Part shown: positions 21,482 to 32,639 of the stretch, piece by piece
Position numbering within the stretch: the stretch's first letter is position 1
Layout: each line of letters starts with the position of its first letter
Assembly (NCBI GenBank): GCA_012861695.1
Contig: JAAOOA010000092.1
Location: 434,001 to 498,000, forward strand
Direction: 5' to 3'
Source: Trematomus loennbergii
Lineage: Eukaryota > Chordata > Actinopteri > Perciformes > Nototheniidae
DNA: 64,000 nucleotides
The notes under the pieces: model-generated
Databases searched by the model: none
The model's input: the letters and a program-made list of their open reading frames with translations, nothing else
Told to the model about the DNA's origin: nothing
Program-made: the position numbers and the translations under genes

Positions 21482-22745
21482 TTGAAGTGTTTTGAATCAT
21501 TTTGTGATTCAAGAGGCGCCTGTGTCGGCTCGCCGCTCCTCAGCTCTCTACCTTTAGCTATCCTGTTTTTGTTTTATGTTTGTCAGAATGTCTCTGCTCT
21601 GCTCGTTTATGATCGCCAAGCTCTCCTCCACCTCAGACCCTCACTGGAGTTGATATTGCTGCCCAAACCTACATCTGGCAACCATAAATCGTCCCCCCCC
21701 CCTCTACTGTCGAATATTCCCACCTACCTGCGCCGGTTGCCCTGCATCCTGCCTCGCCGAAAGCGCTTTAGACGACGGGGAAAGCGTGGTGGTGCACTGG
21801 TCCATCTTAAGGCATACCTGACGGCTTCTTCTGGACTTATCCACGCCTCGGATGTCATGGCCCTCCCGCTGCACGCCATGTGAGGGATCGGTGGATTCGC
21901 CCTGTTTTTCCGGAGCTGCGGACTCTGCTGGGCCCGCTGGCAGCTCCTCCTGCCCGACTGACTGCTCCCGGCCCGCGCGGCGTTCAACACGCACATCTTC
22001 GTCAGCTGAGACGCACTACACCTTCGGCAAGCCCGGAGCGAAAACTTTGCATGGCTTTGCTAAATGCTAGGTCGATAGCAAACAAAACGTTCCTGCTAAA
22101 CGACTTCTTCACCTCTCGTGAACTGGATTTTATGTTCCTGACGGAGACCTGGGTCCACGCTGGCGAGTATACACCGTTCTCTGAACTTCTTCCTCCTGAC
22201 TGTACATTCTTCAGCTCCCCCCGTGCCACGGCCATGGTGGGGGCATAGCATCAGTGTTTAGAGCTAGCCTCCAATGCCGATTGCTTCACCCTGTAACTAG
22301 CTATGCTAGCTTTGAGTTGCAGCTTTTTGAACTGAACCCGGCCTCGCCTATACTCTGCGCAGTCGTGTATCGTCCGCCAAAGTGCAATAAGGATTTCATA
22401 AATGACTTTTCTGACTTTCTGTCCGGGATCATGGTGAAATATGATCGTGTTTTGATCTCCGGAGACTTCAATGTCCATGTGTGTTGCGAGTCCAAACCTC
22501 TGGTTAGGGACTTTTTAAATCTCCTTGATTCTTTTGGTCTCGTTCAGTCCGTGGCTGGCCCAACACACGAAAAAGGACACACTTTGGACTTAGTATTATC
22601 GTTTGGACTGTCTGTATCTGTGGATGAAATATGTGCAGCAACGCGTATCTCAGACCATTTACCGGTTCTGTTTACAACCTCATCCCTTCCGCAGGAGTCG
22701 AATCACGTGCCCCTGCGCGTCGTCTGCGTTCGATTAACCCCTTGA
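21482..22745 (+). pseudogene. LINE N-terminus and AP endonuclease
   Basis: Frames 21482-21883, 21880-22248 and 22254-22745 cover the endonuclease: LLNARSIANK near the start, LTETW, VVYRPPK, SGDFNVH and SDHLPVLF, the usual metal-binding and catalytic motifs in order. At least two frameshifts separate them. Confidence 0.85.
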
Positions 22746-22832
22746 CTGCCTCACAGTTCTCTGATGTTTTTAATGCTTCTCCGATCTGTAAATTAGATGT
22801 GAACTGTTTTTAATGCTGATGAGCTTATCTCC

Positions 22833-24750
22833 ATGTTTGACTCGACATGCACACTAATACTGGATTCTGTTGCTCCTTTTACGCTTAGACGCACCAAAGT
22901 TCTATCAGAGCCGTGGCTCAATGACTGTACTCGTGCTCTCAGACGCGCTTGCAGGCGTGCAGAGAGAAAATGGAAAAAGGATAAACTCCATGTCTCCCTA
23001 GAAATCCTTCGTGCTTGCCTTTCTGACTACCAGACGGCAGTCAAAGCAGCCAAAACAGAGCACATTTCTCTGTTAATCTCCAAAAACAGCCATAAACCTC
23101 AGGTTCTTTTTAATGTCCTCAACTCTATCATTAATCCCTGTGATGTTTCTTCTATTGTCCCATCGACTACTCTCTGTGATAAGTTTCTTACATTTTTTAT
23201 TGAAAAGTATCTGCTCTTAGGCTAGCCCACACTAGTGCTACCCCAGATCCTGCTCCTTTTCTGTGCCCTGCTGTCCTCGACCACTTTGAGCCTGTATCCC
23301 TCTCTTCTCTCTCGGATGTAGTCAAGCACCTGCGGCCGACAAACTGCACCTCAGACAGCATTCCCTCTCGCCTTCTCAGAGATGTTTTGATTCAGTTGGA
23401 GCAAGTATTTTATTACTTTTAAACACCTCTCTTAGCTCAGGATGTGTCCCAGCTGCCTTCAAACATGCCGTGGTTAAGCCACTACTTAAAAAGAAAAATC
23501 TCGACCCCTCCATTCTCGCAAATTTTAGGCCCATCTCCCAGCTACCTTTTTTATCAAAAGCCCTGGAGCGAGTAGTCTACGCCCAGCTGCAGTCTTTTTT
23601 AACCACGCATGGAATCCATGAAAAGTTTCAGTCTGGCTTCAAACCCATGCACAGCACTGAAACAGCCCTTTTAAGAGTTTTTAATGATCTGCTCCTAGCC
23701 GCCGACTCAGGTAGCCCAGCTGTCTTGGTGCTGTTAGACCTGACAGCTGCCTTTGACACTGTGGACCATAGCATCCTGCTGTCACGGCTTGAACAGTCCG
23801 CTGGCATCACAGGCTCTGCCCTTGCATGGTTCAGGTCCTACCTGACAGACCGTAGCTTCTCAGTACAGCTAGGTGCCTTCTCCTCTGCCAAAGCCCCTCT
23901 TACCTGTGGGGTTCCCCAAGGCTCGATTCTGGGCCCCATCCTTTTTCTACTGTACATACTGCCCCTAGGTTCAATTCTCACAAAACATAACATTCCCTTC
24001 CACTGCTACGCCGACGATGTACAGATCTATCTGCCTCTCAAAGCAAATGTACACTCACTACAGCATTGATGGACTGCTTAGCAGAGATAAAATCCTGGCT
24101 GAGCAAAATTTCTCAACCTCAACGAGAGCAAGACTGAGGTATCTTTTTTGGACCCCAACCTCCAGCCTCCCGGTTGATATTCTGGGCTCTCAAAAAAACA
24201 TCCTCCCCTCGGTCATGAACCTTGGAGTGACCTTCATAGCACTTTTAAATTCGACAAGCAGGTCAGCACCGTAGTCAAATCCTGCTTTTTTAAATAAGAC
24301 TATTGGCCAAACCAAGTCGTTTTATCTTTTAAGACTTAGAAAGGGTTATTAACGCCTTTGTTACCTCGAGACTGGACTATTGCAACGCTCTGTATGGGTA
24401 TGGACCAGGCCTCAATTAAACGCCTGCAGCTAGTCCAAACGCAGCTGCACGTTTGCTGACTGGCCACAAAAAGCGTGACCACATCACCCCTATTCTGGCC
24501 TCACTACACTGGCTTCCAGTTCGGTTCAGAATTGATTTTAAAATCCTTTTATTTGTTTTTAAAGCACTAAATGGGCTGGCTCCGGCCTATATAGCTGAAC
24601 TCCTCCAGCGCTACACCCCAGCCAGAGCTTTAAGGTCTGCTGACCAGCTGCTGCTGGTAGTGCCCAAGACCAGGCTAAAACCCGAGGGCACCGAGCCTTC
24701 GCAGCAGCTGGCCCTAGGCTCTGGAACACTCTGCCCCTCCATGTGAGGTC
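22833..24750 (+). pseudogene. LINE reverse transcriptase
   Basis: The RT blocks are clear: NFRPISQLPFLSKALERVV, QSGFKPMHSTETALL, LLDLTAAFDTVDHSILL, GVPQGSILGPILFLLY and the catalytic YADD (in HCYADDVQIYL, about 24005). The C-terminal KRDHITPILASLHWLPV block follows in another frame at 24453. Frameshifts after 23225, 24069 and 24274 destroy the ORF. Confidence 0.9.
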
Positions 24751-25003
24751 GGCCCAGACCCTAGGGGTTTTTAAATCTACTCTAAAAACACACTTCTTCT
24801 CCTGGCCTTTTAGTTAGAGCGGAGCACGACTCCTGACTTTTCCTGTGTTTTATTTTTAAATATCTGTTGTAATTTATTGTCTTTTATTGTGATTATAGAA
24901 ATGTGTTGTTTTTAGTTTACATGTACAGCACTTTGGCCGACCAAAAATCGCTTTTAAATGTGCTTTATAAATAAACCTTGATTTGATTGATTTGATTTGA
25001 TTT

Positions 25004-26060
25004 GACTCTGGGGACAGAAAGCTGACCAGTCCCAGAAGACCTGAGAGATCTGGATGGTTCATAATTTGGCAGTAGATCAGAAATGTATTTTGGGCCTAAA
25101 CCATTCAGTGCTTTATAAACCAGCAGCAGTATTTTGAAATATATTCTTTGACACACAGGAAGCCAGTGTAAAGACTTCAGAACAGGAGTGATGTGATCCA
25201 CTTTCTTAGTTTTCTGAATTAGCTGCAGCTTTCTAATAGATTTTTTAGTGAGACCTGTAAAGACACCATTGCAGTAGTCCAGTCTACTGAAGATAAAAGC
25301 ATGGACAAGTTTTTCCTGCTGTGACATTAGTCTTTTAATCCTAGATATGTTCTTTAGGTGATAGTAGGCTGATTTAGTAATTGTTTTAATGTGACTGTTG
25401 AAACTCAGGTCAGAGTCCATGACTACACCTAGATTTCTGGCTTTATCTGTTGTTTTGAACATTGCAGACTGAAGCTCAGCGCTAACTTTTATACGTTCTG
25501 CCTTGGCTCCAAAAATCATTACCTCAGTTTTGTCTTTGTTTAATTGGATTTGTCATTGATTTGTTCAATACATGTCATATTTGTCAACTCAAATTTGTAT
25601 TTACCTATAGAAACAACGTTTTTCCTGTCCTTTAAGTAGGATTCAAACCAATTTAGAACTGTTGATGAAAGTCCCACCCAGTTTTCCAGTCGGTCTAGTA
25701 ATATGTTGTGGTCAACAGTGTCAAACGCAGCACTGAGATCTAATAATACTAACACTGAAGTTCTGCCACTGTCTGTGTTCAAGTGGATGTCATTGAAGAC
25801 CTTTACAAGAGCAGTCTCAGTGCTGTGGTTTGGACGAAAGCCTGACTGGAACACATCAAAACAGTTATTTAAATGCAAGAAATTACTCAACTGTTGAAAA
25901 ACTACATTTTCTATGATTTTACCTAGAAATGGCAGGTTTGATATTGGCCTGTAATTGTTCATTACTGAAGCGTCTAGATTATGCTTTTTTAAGAGCAGTT
26001 TAATGACTGCAGTTTTCAGGGCCTGTGGAAAAACACCTGAGTGGAGAGACTTGTTCACTA
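25004..26060 (-). pseudogene. L2-like LINE reverse transcriptase fragment, YADD deleted
   Basis: The - strand frame 26058-25540 carries NNYRPISNLPFLGKIIENVV, QSGFRPNHSTETALV and LLDLSAAFDTVDHNILL. The frame 25519-24965 carries the region downstream of the catalytic core (MDSDLSFNSHI, SRLDYCNGVF, DHITPVLKSLHWLPV). The piece between, which should hold the GVPQGS and YADD motifs, is missing. The 3' side runs straight into the simple-repeat tail of the + strand LINE, so its own 3' end is also lost. Confidence 0.88.
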
Positions 26061-26799
26061 CAGATGGAGCAGCTTATTTCAGACTCCAGCTTACTGCTTC
26101 CTGCCTGCTACCTGCCAGTTACCTGCCTAAGACCTGCCAAAGACCAGTATCTGGGAATGTTAAGCTCTCCCACTATTTTCCAAGAGGGCGTTGCCAGATT
26201 TTTAATTTCAGGATTTAACCAGGAGATGGCGCTTCATTCACAAAAACAGGAAGAGAACTTTCAGTTTTTGTTTAGAAGAGCATTTGAACACATCAATATT
26301 TTAGATCAAATAAAGTATATCTAATCTTGTAATTCAATAATATATAGTCTTTATATATTAAATAACTATGGCCAAACTAAGACTTAGTTTTTCAAAAGAG
26401 AAAATGCAGATATTATATAAAAAACTAAAGTTAAAATCTTGTTTTTAATGCCCCAAGAGCATAAAAACACTTGGTAAAAAAATCCTGAGTGAGGCTTTCA
26501 TAAATTGCATTTAGCTGACGCTTTTATCCAAAGCGACTTACTATTTAATAAATGATAAATGATTATTCATAACAAATATGAGTGATGTGTGATTATTATT
26601 CATGCTATACTGATATAGGGCTAAGTAAGCAATCAATCCTGCAAATTAACCCTTAGTTGTTCAATATATTTATTCAGACAATGTGAGTAGAAATACAGAA
26701 ATTATGCTCCCACCTAAGGCCAACGTTGCAATATTACAATTATTATTTCCCTAAAAACGTACCAAACGTAAACATTTTTAAAACTCTTTCATTTCTGCT
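26061..26799. other. Intergenic, scattered repeat scraps
   Basis: No gene. CATTTAGCTGACGCTTTTAT (about 26508) is part of a widespread fish repeat. The rest is AT-rich. Confidence 0.4.
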
Positions 26800-26807
26800 C
26801 CAGAGGC

Positions 26808-27275
26808 CAGGGGTTAAATTGAGATTTGATATGTGGGAGGGCTCTGTTAGTAGGTGCGACGGAGGGGGGGGGGGATCGTGAATTGTCAACGGGGGGGGGG
26901 GTGTTGTCGGCCGTAAGCGAACGTTCTGTGATTCTCCAAAACTCACAGCTGGCCAGCGGCCGACTCTCCCGACGGCCAATCCGTGCCTCCCCTGACTGCA
27001 CGTTGCTGACACACACCGCTGCAAACTCTCTGCACGGAGGAGCCGCGGAGGAAGAGACACACGTTCACTAAGCCGAAAAAACTATATCCGGTCACAGTGA
27101 TCTGCTATTTTAAAGTAAATTCAACACATATCGACCCTAAATATAGCATATATGAAGAACGAGAAAGTGTTAACATCGTTTTTTGTAAACATATGACAAA
27201 TGTGCGAGGGTGATGACATCAGAGCATCGTCCTATGGGCTTAGCCCCGGACAGCCCCGGCCCAATTTAACCCCTG
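26808..27275. mobile_element. hAT MITE with 8-bp TSD
   Basis: Ends CAGGGGTTAAATTG and CAATTTAACCCCTG, perfectly inverted, flanked by the duplication CCAGAGGC (26800-26807, 27276-27283). It contains two long G runs (near 26865 and 26892) and no transposase. Confidence 0.92.
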
Positions 27276-27283
27276 CCAGAGGC

Positions 27284-27725
27284 TATACAACAACATCTGA
27301 AAGGTCAAAAAACAAACAGGGCTAGACAGCCATTTGTAGCATATGGGAGAATGGTGATGTGAACTCAACACGTAGTCACTCAGAGGGGGGTACTAATTCT
27401 TTTCAAATGCGCATAGGCAATGCTATCCATTTACATGTACTGTAGGCTCTTTCAGTCAAGAATTGAATTTGAATGGGATGGGGAGACGCTCTGCCAACAC
27501 TGACCCAATCTTCTGCTCCTTACAACCCACTCACTGCCTGTGTTTTAAACATTCGTATTTCTGAATGAGGCCTAACATTCCGAGGTTATTCTGTATTTTC
27601 TGAGTTCTTGGTCATTTTCCACGGGGCGTTGGGAGATGGCACATCAGCATAAATACAGCGCTGTGACACCACACCTCAGCAGGAGCCGAGGTAGCGTGCA
27701 AACCATAGGCGGCTACCCTGAGTTA
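27284..27725. other. Intergenic, one short duplicated piece
   Basis: CACTCAGAGGGGGGTA..ACTAA followed by CCATTTACATGTA (about 27377-27440) recurs at about 36277-36320. No gene. Confidence 0.45.
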
Positions 27726-27729
27726 GGAA

Positions 27730-28535
27730 TGTCATGCTTAGTCACACTGCAAATGGCCGTTTTCCAGTTTAAAATCAGATTGTATCACGCTGCAGCATGC
27801 ACTTCTTGATTCCAAACTGCTATGAACAGTAAGAAACCAAAGCAATGCTTTTTGCTCCCAAGTCAGCGTCCTCCTCTTGCCTCTCCATTGACACCCTTGA
27901 TGGCGTTTCTGTTGAGTTTGGTGATACCTACAAATATCTGGGCTTTGGTTGGACAGTAATCTGAACTTTAAACACCATATTGAAGTTTTAACAAAGAAAT
28001 TGAAATTCACTCTTGGCTTCTTTACAGACTTAATGTTGTTTCAATTTCATCCCGTAAAAGGTTGGTCTCTGGCTTATTCCTGTCCCAGCTGGACTACGGT
28101 GATACAATCTATAGATTTGCCTGTCCCACTGTTTTGGCCAAACTTGACCCACTTTACCATGCTGCACTGCGTTATATATCAAATGCACCCTATATGCATT
28201 ATTATGGTCCTTGGTCTTGGAATGACCTTCAATCACGCCTAAAACTGATGGCACTTGTCTCTATATCATGTTTTAAATTGAAGTTGTGAAGTCCTCACAC
28301 CAGCTGCTCTTGCAGTAACAGGTAGTGTACTTTTCTTACTGTCCTAATGTGCACAATGTAGTGACTGCTTTTTCGTCTTTTGTTTTCTTAGTTATGTTCT
28401 CTGTATTTTATATGTTTGTGTTATGTGTAATGTGTAACGTTGCTGCCTTCTTGGCCAGGTCAGCATTGAAAATGAGATTTTATCTCAATGTTTTTATCTG
28501 GTTAAATAAAGGTTAAATAAAAATAAAACAAATCC
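27730..28535 (+). mobile_element. LINE 3' fragment with ORF end and 3' tail
   Basis: Broken frames read LDSNLNFKHHIEVLTKKLKF (about 27945), SQLDYGDTIYR (about 28085) and a WNDLQ-type motif near 28216, a LINE reverse-transcriptase C-terminus. The 3' end GGTTAAATAAAGGTTAAATAAA is a typical fish LINE tail. 5' truncated. Confidence 0.75.
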
Positions 28536-28924
28536 CTGTGGACTTGCACGTGCCTCAAGGTCTCATATTTGTTGGTATTTACTGAAGAACTTCAGACTTG
28601 TGCTAATTGACGGAAAATATCCTAAAACGTCCAATAGTCACAGCAGGGATTTGCCACTGTGCCACTACAGTTGATCTGTGTGTCTACAAAGAACGCTTTT
28701 CATTAGCTAGATGCTGATGTAGCTATTTGGATTACTTTTGAAGATGCAGTTGGATATTTCCTCAACCCTGCTTTGTTATTTTCAGAAAAGTGAAACTTGG
28801 CCTATAAAATGATAGAATTTAAAAGAGTCTTGAAAAAGCATGGTGATGGCAATAAATGCATTAATGAATCCCCAAATCTACAGAATACATTTAATTTAAG
28901 GGGAGCAGTTACTGAGAAGTATAT
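28536..28924. other. Intergenic, nothing recognised
   Basis: No gene or repeat recognised. Confidence 0.4.
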
Positions 28925-29242
28925 AATAGGTGCGTTCACACCGGAGTACTTTGGTGTACTTTTCCCACAATAGTTCATCAGAAACTACGATATATTTGCG
29001 TTCACACCAAAAAGCCCCAGGAACTAAAGTAGCTCAACTTAGTTCGCGAGACTCGCTTTTCGTCCCTGCTACAGAGCAGGGTCTCTCGTGGGAGAAAGTA
29101 GTTCGTACGTCTGATTGGCTGTGCGGAATGCAAACCACGCCCCGTACAACTCCAGAAAAGTTGTATAAAGCAGCCATTTTACTTGCCCGCATTAAAATCT
29201 CAGCGTAGCAACGAGATATTTTTTTTGGAAAAACCAGCAGTT

Positions 29243-30889
29243 ATGACAACACCGAAGAGATCAGTGGAGCGATGGACCGATGATGATGTTTCGGCGCTTC
29301 TAGATATCTACGCGGACGACGCGATCCAGGCACTTCAGCTCAAGGCAGTTTCCAACGCGAAAATGTATGAGTGCATTTCGCAGGAGTTAGCGGCCATCGG
29401 GATCATTCACGGCGCTAAATCATGCCGGGACAAGATCAAGAAGCTTAAGCAGGACTTCAAAAAAATAAAGGACCCCAACAACAAGAGTGGTAACGGTCGG
29501 AAAACCAGCAAGTGGTATGATCGTTTGAACGCTTTGCTTGGCCACAGACCGTCATTCCGCGGCACCGCGGAGACCATCGACTCGAGCACGGCGGCGTGGG
29601 AGGATGCAATGGCGGGGGAATTGTCCAAGCACGACGACGACGAATTAGGTAAAATATACTACATGCACTGCACTGTTTTAATCTGCACAATAATGGTCAC
29701 ATATGTACTTCTAAGGCTCGGTAGATCGAGCTAGCCATGCTCGCTGAATTGGCTAACAGCTAGCTAGCTAATCTCGGCCGCTATCTCATTTGCTTCACTA
29801 ACTCATGGCACTAATCGAATGTAAAATATACTACATGCACTTTACTGTTTTAATCTGCACAATACTGGTCTCAGATGTACTTTTATTTGCTCGGTAGATT
29901 GAGTTAGCAATGCTAGGTTGAATTGGGTAACACTGTTAGCAGGCCACAACATAGCTAGCTAATAACAGCTAGCTAGCTCACTAGCTATTCTTCCGCTATA
30001 AAAACGTTTTGACTTGTGAATAAGTGTGCCATGTTCTGTAATTTGCTTCACTAACTCATGGCACTAATCGTGTGTTTCAGGCAACGTGGTGTTTCCCCTG
30101 GAATTGGAAATCAGTGAGATTTCCCCTCCGGAAATCCACGGTAGTGCCTCCTCATCTCCCGTTCCAACAACCAAACGCAAAGGTACATATAAACACACTG
30201 TAACTACTCTGGCCTTGAAAGAAGGTTACGCATCGAACTGATGTCCACTAATCACGTTTATTTATTTCTTGGTACAATCATGAAACACCGTGAACATACA
30301 TGTTTACACTTTTCGCGCCCTTTTCACTCTCTCACAAACGTAAACATCCGGGGCTAGAGGTCACATGACTTCCGGTAAGAAAGCTCTTAATCATTTTTGA
30401 CCAAATAAAATTCTAGCAAGCACAAAACAATAAATAAGGGCACTTTGAGCGTCAGCTATTTGATCCTATCTTATATTAGCTAGTAAACACATTCCTAGTA
30501 AGTTGTAAAACTACTTATTTCTCCTATTAGGAAAGAGGACACGGGATGACCGCTTCCTGGACACCATCACGGCGATGGATGACCGGCGTGCCTTGGCCAG
30601 CACGGAAAATGAGGACCGGCATGCCATGGCCAACAAGGAGATGCACGACGAACGGCTGCTGCATGAACACAAGGCCCAGGAATCGCAGGACCAGCTCTTA
30701 AAGGTGATGGCTGACTCGGCGGCGCGCCAGGTGGAGGTGGCGGCGCGCCAGGTGGAGGTGGCGGCGCTCCAGGTGGAGCAACAAAATAGCTTTCAGGCTG
30801 GGCTTCTGGGAGTGCTAAGCGAGCTGGTTAAATCCAACAGGCCTCCAATTAAAAAGAAAAAAAAACTTGTCGTCGTTAGTCAACTATAG
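29243..30889 (+). CDS. Harbinger Myb/SANT-like accessory protein, intact, 3 exons
   Basis: Exons 29243-29648, 30081-30182 and 30531-30889 join in frame (phases 1 and 1, canonical GT-AG) to about 288 residues without a stop. Exon 1 holds a Myb/SANT-like trihelix: RWTDDDVSALLDIY, then ISQELAAIGI, then KIKKLKQDFKKIKD...SKWYDRLNALLG. Exon 3 is charged and coiled-coil-like, with a nearly exact repeated ARQVEVA motif, and ends in a lysine-rich run that could be a nuclear signal. In known Harbinger elements this partner binds subterminal repeats and brings the transposase into the nucleus. Intron 1 has an internal duplication. Confidence 0.88.
29649..30080 (+). repeat. Duplicated segment inside intron 1
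   Basis: The words GTAAAATATACTACATGCAC, TTTTAATCTGCACAATA and TTCACTAACTCATGGCACTAATCG occur twice (copies starting at 29649 and about 29820, diverged roughly 10-15 percent), so the intron was lengthened by a local tandem duplication. Confidence 0.7.
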
Positions 30890-30898
30890 AATGACTTG

Positions 30899-31450
30899 TT
30901 GGGAGGCGTGTGGCGCAGTGGCTGAGTGCGTTGGTGTTCGGATCAGGGGAGCACAGGTTCAAACCCCACTGCAGTCAGCATGTCGTTGTGTCCCTGGGCA
31001 AGACACTTCACCCCAAATTGCCTACATCTGGGACAGTCAATTTTGTATTATTGTAATATATATATATATATATATATATATGCCACTGTTATTAATAGTG
31101 ACACCTAACTTTGCACTAAGGTGTGTCTGCTGCTGAGTCTATCCCCACATCTGGGACAGTCAATTTTGTATTAAAGTACATATATATATGCCACTGTTAT
31201 TAATAGTGACACCTAACTTTGCACTAAGGTGTGTCTGATGCTGAGTCTATCCCCACATCTGGGACAGTCAATTTTGTATTAAAGTACATATATATATGCC
31301 ACTGTTATTAATAGTGACACCTAACTTTGCACTAAGGTGTGTCTGATGCTGAGCCTATTATTGTTATTTTATATATATATTGCCACTGTTATTATATTGT
31401 TTTGATACTACTGACACTTATTGATCTGCTGCTGATAAATAAAAGAGAAC
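30899..31450 (+). mobile_element. tRNA-derived SINE with amplified tail, inside Harbinger
   Basis: The head has Pol III box A (TGGCGCAGTGG, about 30910) and box B (GGTTCAAACCC, about 30956). The SINE body CCTGGGCAAGACACTTCACCC follows. After it comes a TA run and a block repeated about three times (next entry). It is inserted ten bases after the stop codon of the Myb-like gene. Confidence 0.75.
31031..31370 (+). repeat. Three tandem copies of a SINE-tail block (about 108 bp)
   Basis: Units begin GGACAGTCAATTTTGTATTA at 31031, 31154 and 31262. The first is 123 bp because of a longer TA run, the second 108 bp. Each contains GCCACTGTTATTAATAGTGA and CTTTGCACTAAGGTGTGTCT. Confidence 0.9.
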
Positions 31451-32639
31451 CTACATGGCGATGTCTTGCGTGTGTTGCTTATTTCTCCTGACACTTTATC
31501 TTTATGGTGACCTGTGTAGCATCCTATACATCACATGTAAGTGATTATTCTGATACCATCATGACACCATGAAACTGGCGAAGCTTTATTTATAGTGTCC
31601 CACCCCATACATGTGGCTTTGAAAAAGATCATTCCATTGTATTTCAAAATGGCGTCCATCAACACAAACACTATTTAAATAAATGGTTAAGTTTGTAATT
31701 AACAGTGTTGTGAGTTCAATATTTTAATTAATTATAGTAAGGGAACATAGGAGTTTGTGAACTGAGTTCCTCTCAGGAGGATATTAATAAAGGTGTTAAC
31801 TGGTGAGCCTATTTACTGTGCAATACTACAGACATGTTAGTGGTATTATTTCTTATCTAACTCTTTCCTATGGTCAGACAAATCAGAAGTCATTTAAACT
31901 TATTTGAGATTGTTTCTTTTTGTTTCTCAATTGATTTTCCAGAATATGCACCACCTAGGCAGACTTTATATCACAAATGAATGACATGTACTACAGTAAT
32001 TGATTATATTGATATTGCCTACTCAGATATAGATGTGTATAAAATGAAATCAATTCAAAGTTTCTTGCTGCTTTTAATGCAATTCATGGCTGCAGGGCAC
32101 ACGTCCAAAATCCTTATTCTACAATCATTTAATCAAGACACTTGTGTATATTTTACTTTAATTTGTAATAAACAAAAAAATATGAATGGTTGTCATCATT
32201 GCTCAGTATTACTTAGCTATTTTAAAGTACTTAAAAACTATTATAAATATTGAAAAGTCATGACTGAAGTGCATTGTTCTGCTGACAGTATTTCTACTCA
32301 GTATTTCACCTGTATGGTGCGGTTCTGGGCGACAACACACAGTGAAGATGATCTGCTGCACGTACGTAGTTCTTCAGGTGTGTATGCTTAACATGTATGT
32401 ATTTATCACAGTAAAGATGGTATCCAAAAGCTTTTTTAAGAGCCTTCAACCTCATCCCATTGTCTTTAACACACATTCAACATAATAATATACTCATTAA
32501 TATACAAATATACAGTATGAGTACTGTTTTGATACTGACATTTTATCTAAGGTGTGTATGCACTATTGTAATTTTGTCTGTTGACTGGGGTAAATAAAAG
32601 AGAGAACCAAAAGTACAAAAGATCAGCTTTATTGTCAAT
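31451..32639. other. Non-coding interior of the Harbinger element
   Basis: AT-rich sequence between the two convergent genes of the element. No gene recognised. AATAAA-like sites are present on both strands. Confidence 0.4.

Larger units (their letters stand above)
21471..25003 (+). mobile_element. L2/Jockey-type LINE, nearly full length, decayed
   Basis: A single-polyprotein-type LINE: N-terminal basic region (RRKRFRRRGKRGG, about 21750-21800), AP-type endonuclease, reverse transcriptase, C-terminal region, then a 3' UTR and a TTGAT-type simple tail (24975-25003). Coding is broken by several frameshifts and stops. The tail abuts a - strand LINE piece. Confidence 0.85.

Noticed and set aside
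30899..30980. tRNA gene at the SINE head
   Set aside because: No full cloverleaf, and it is followed by the SINE body and a repeated tail.
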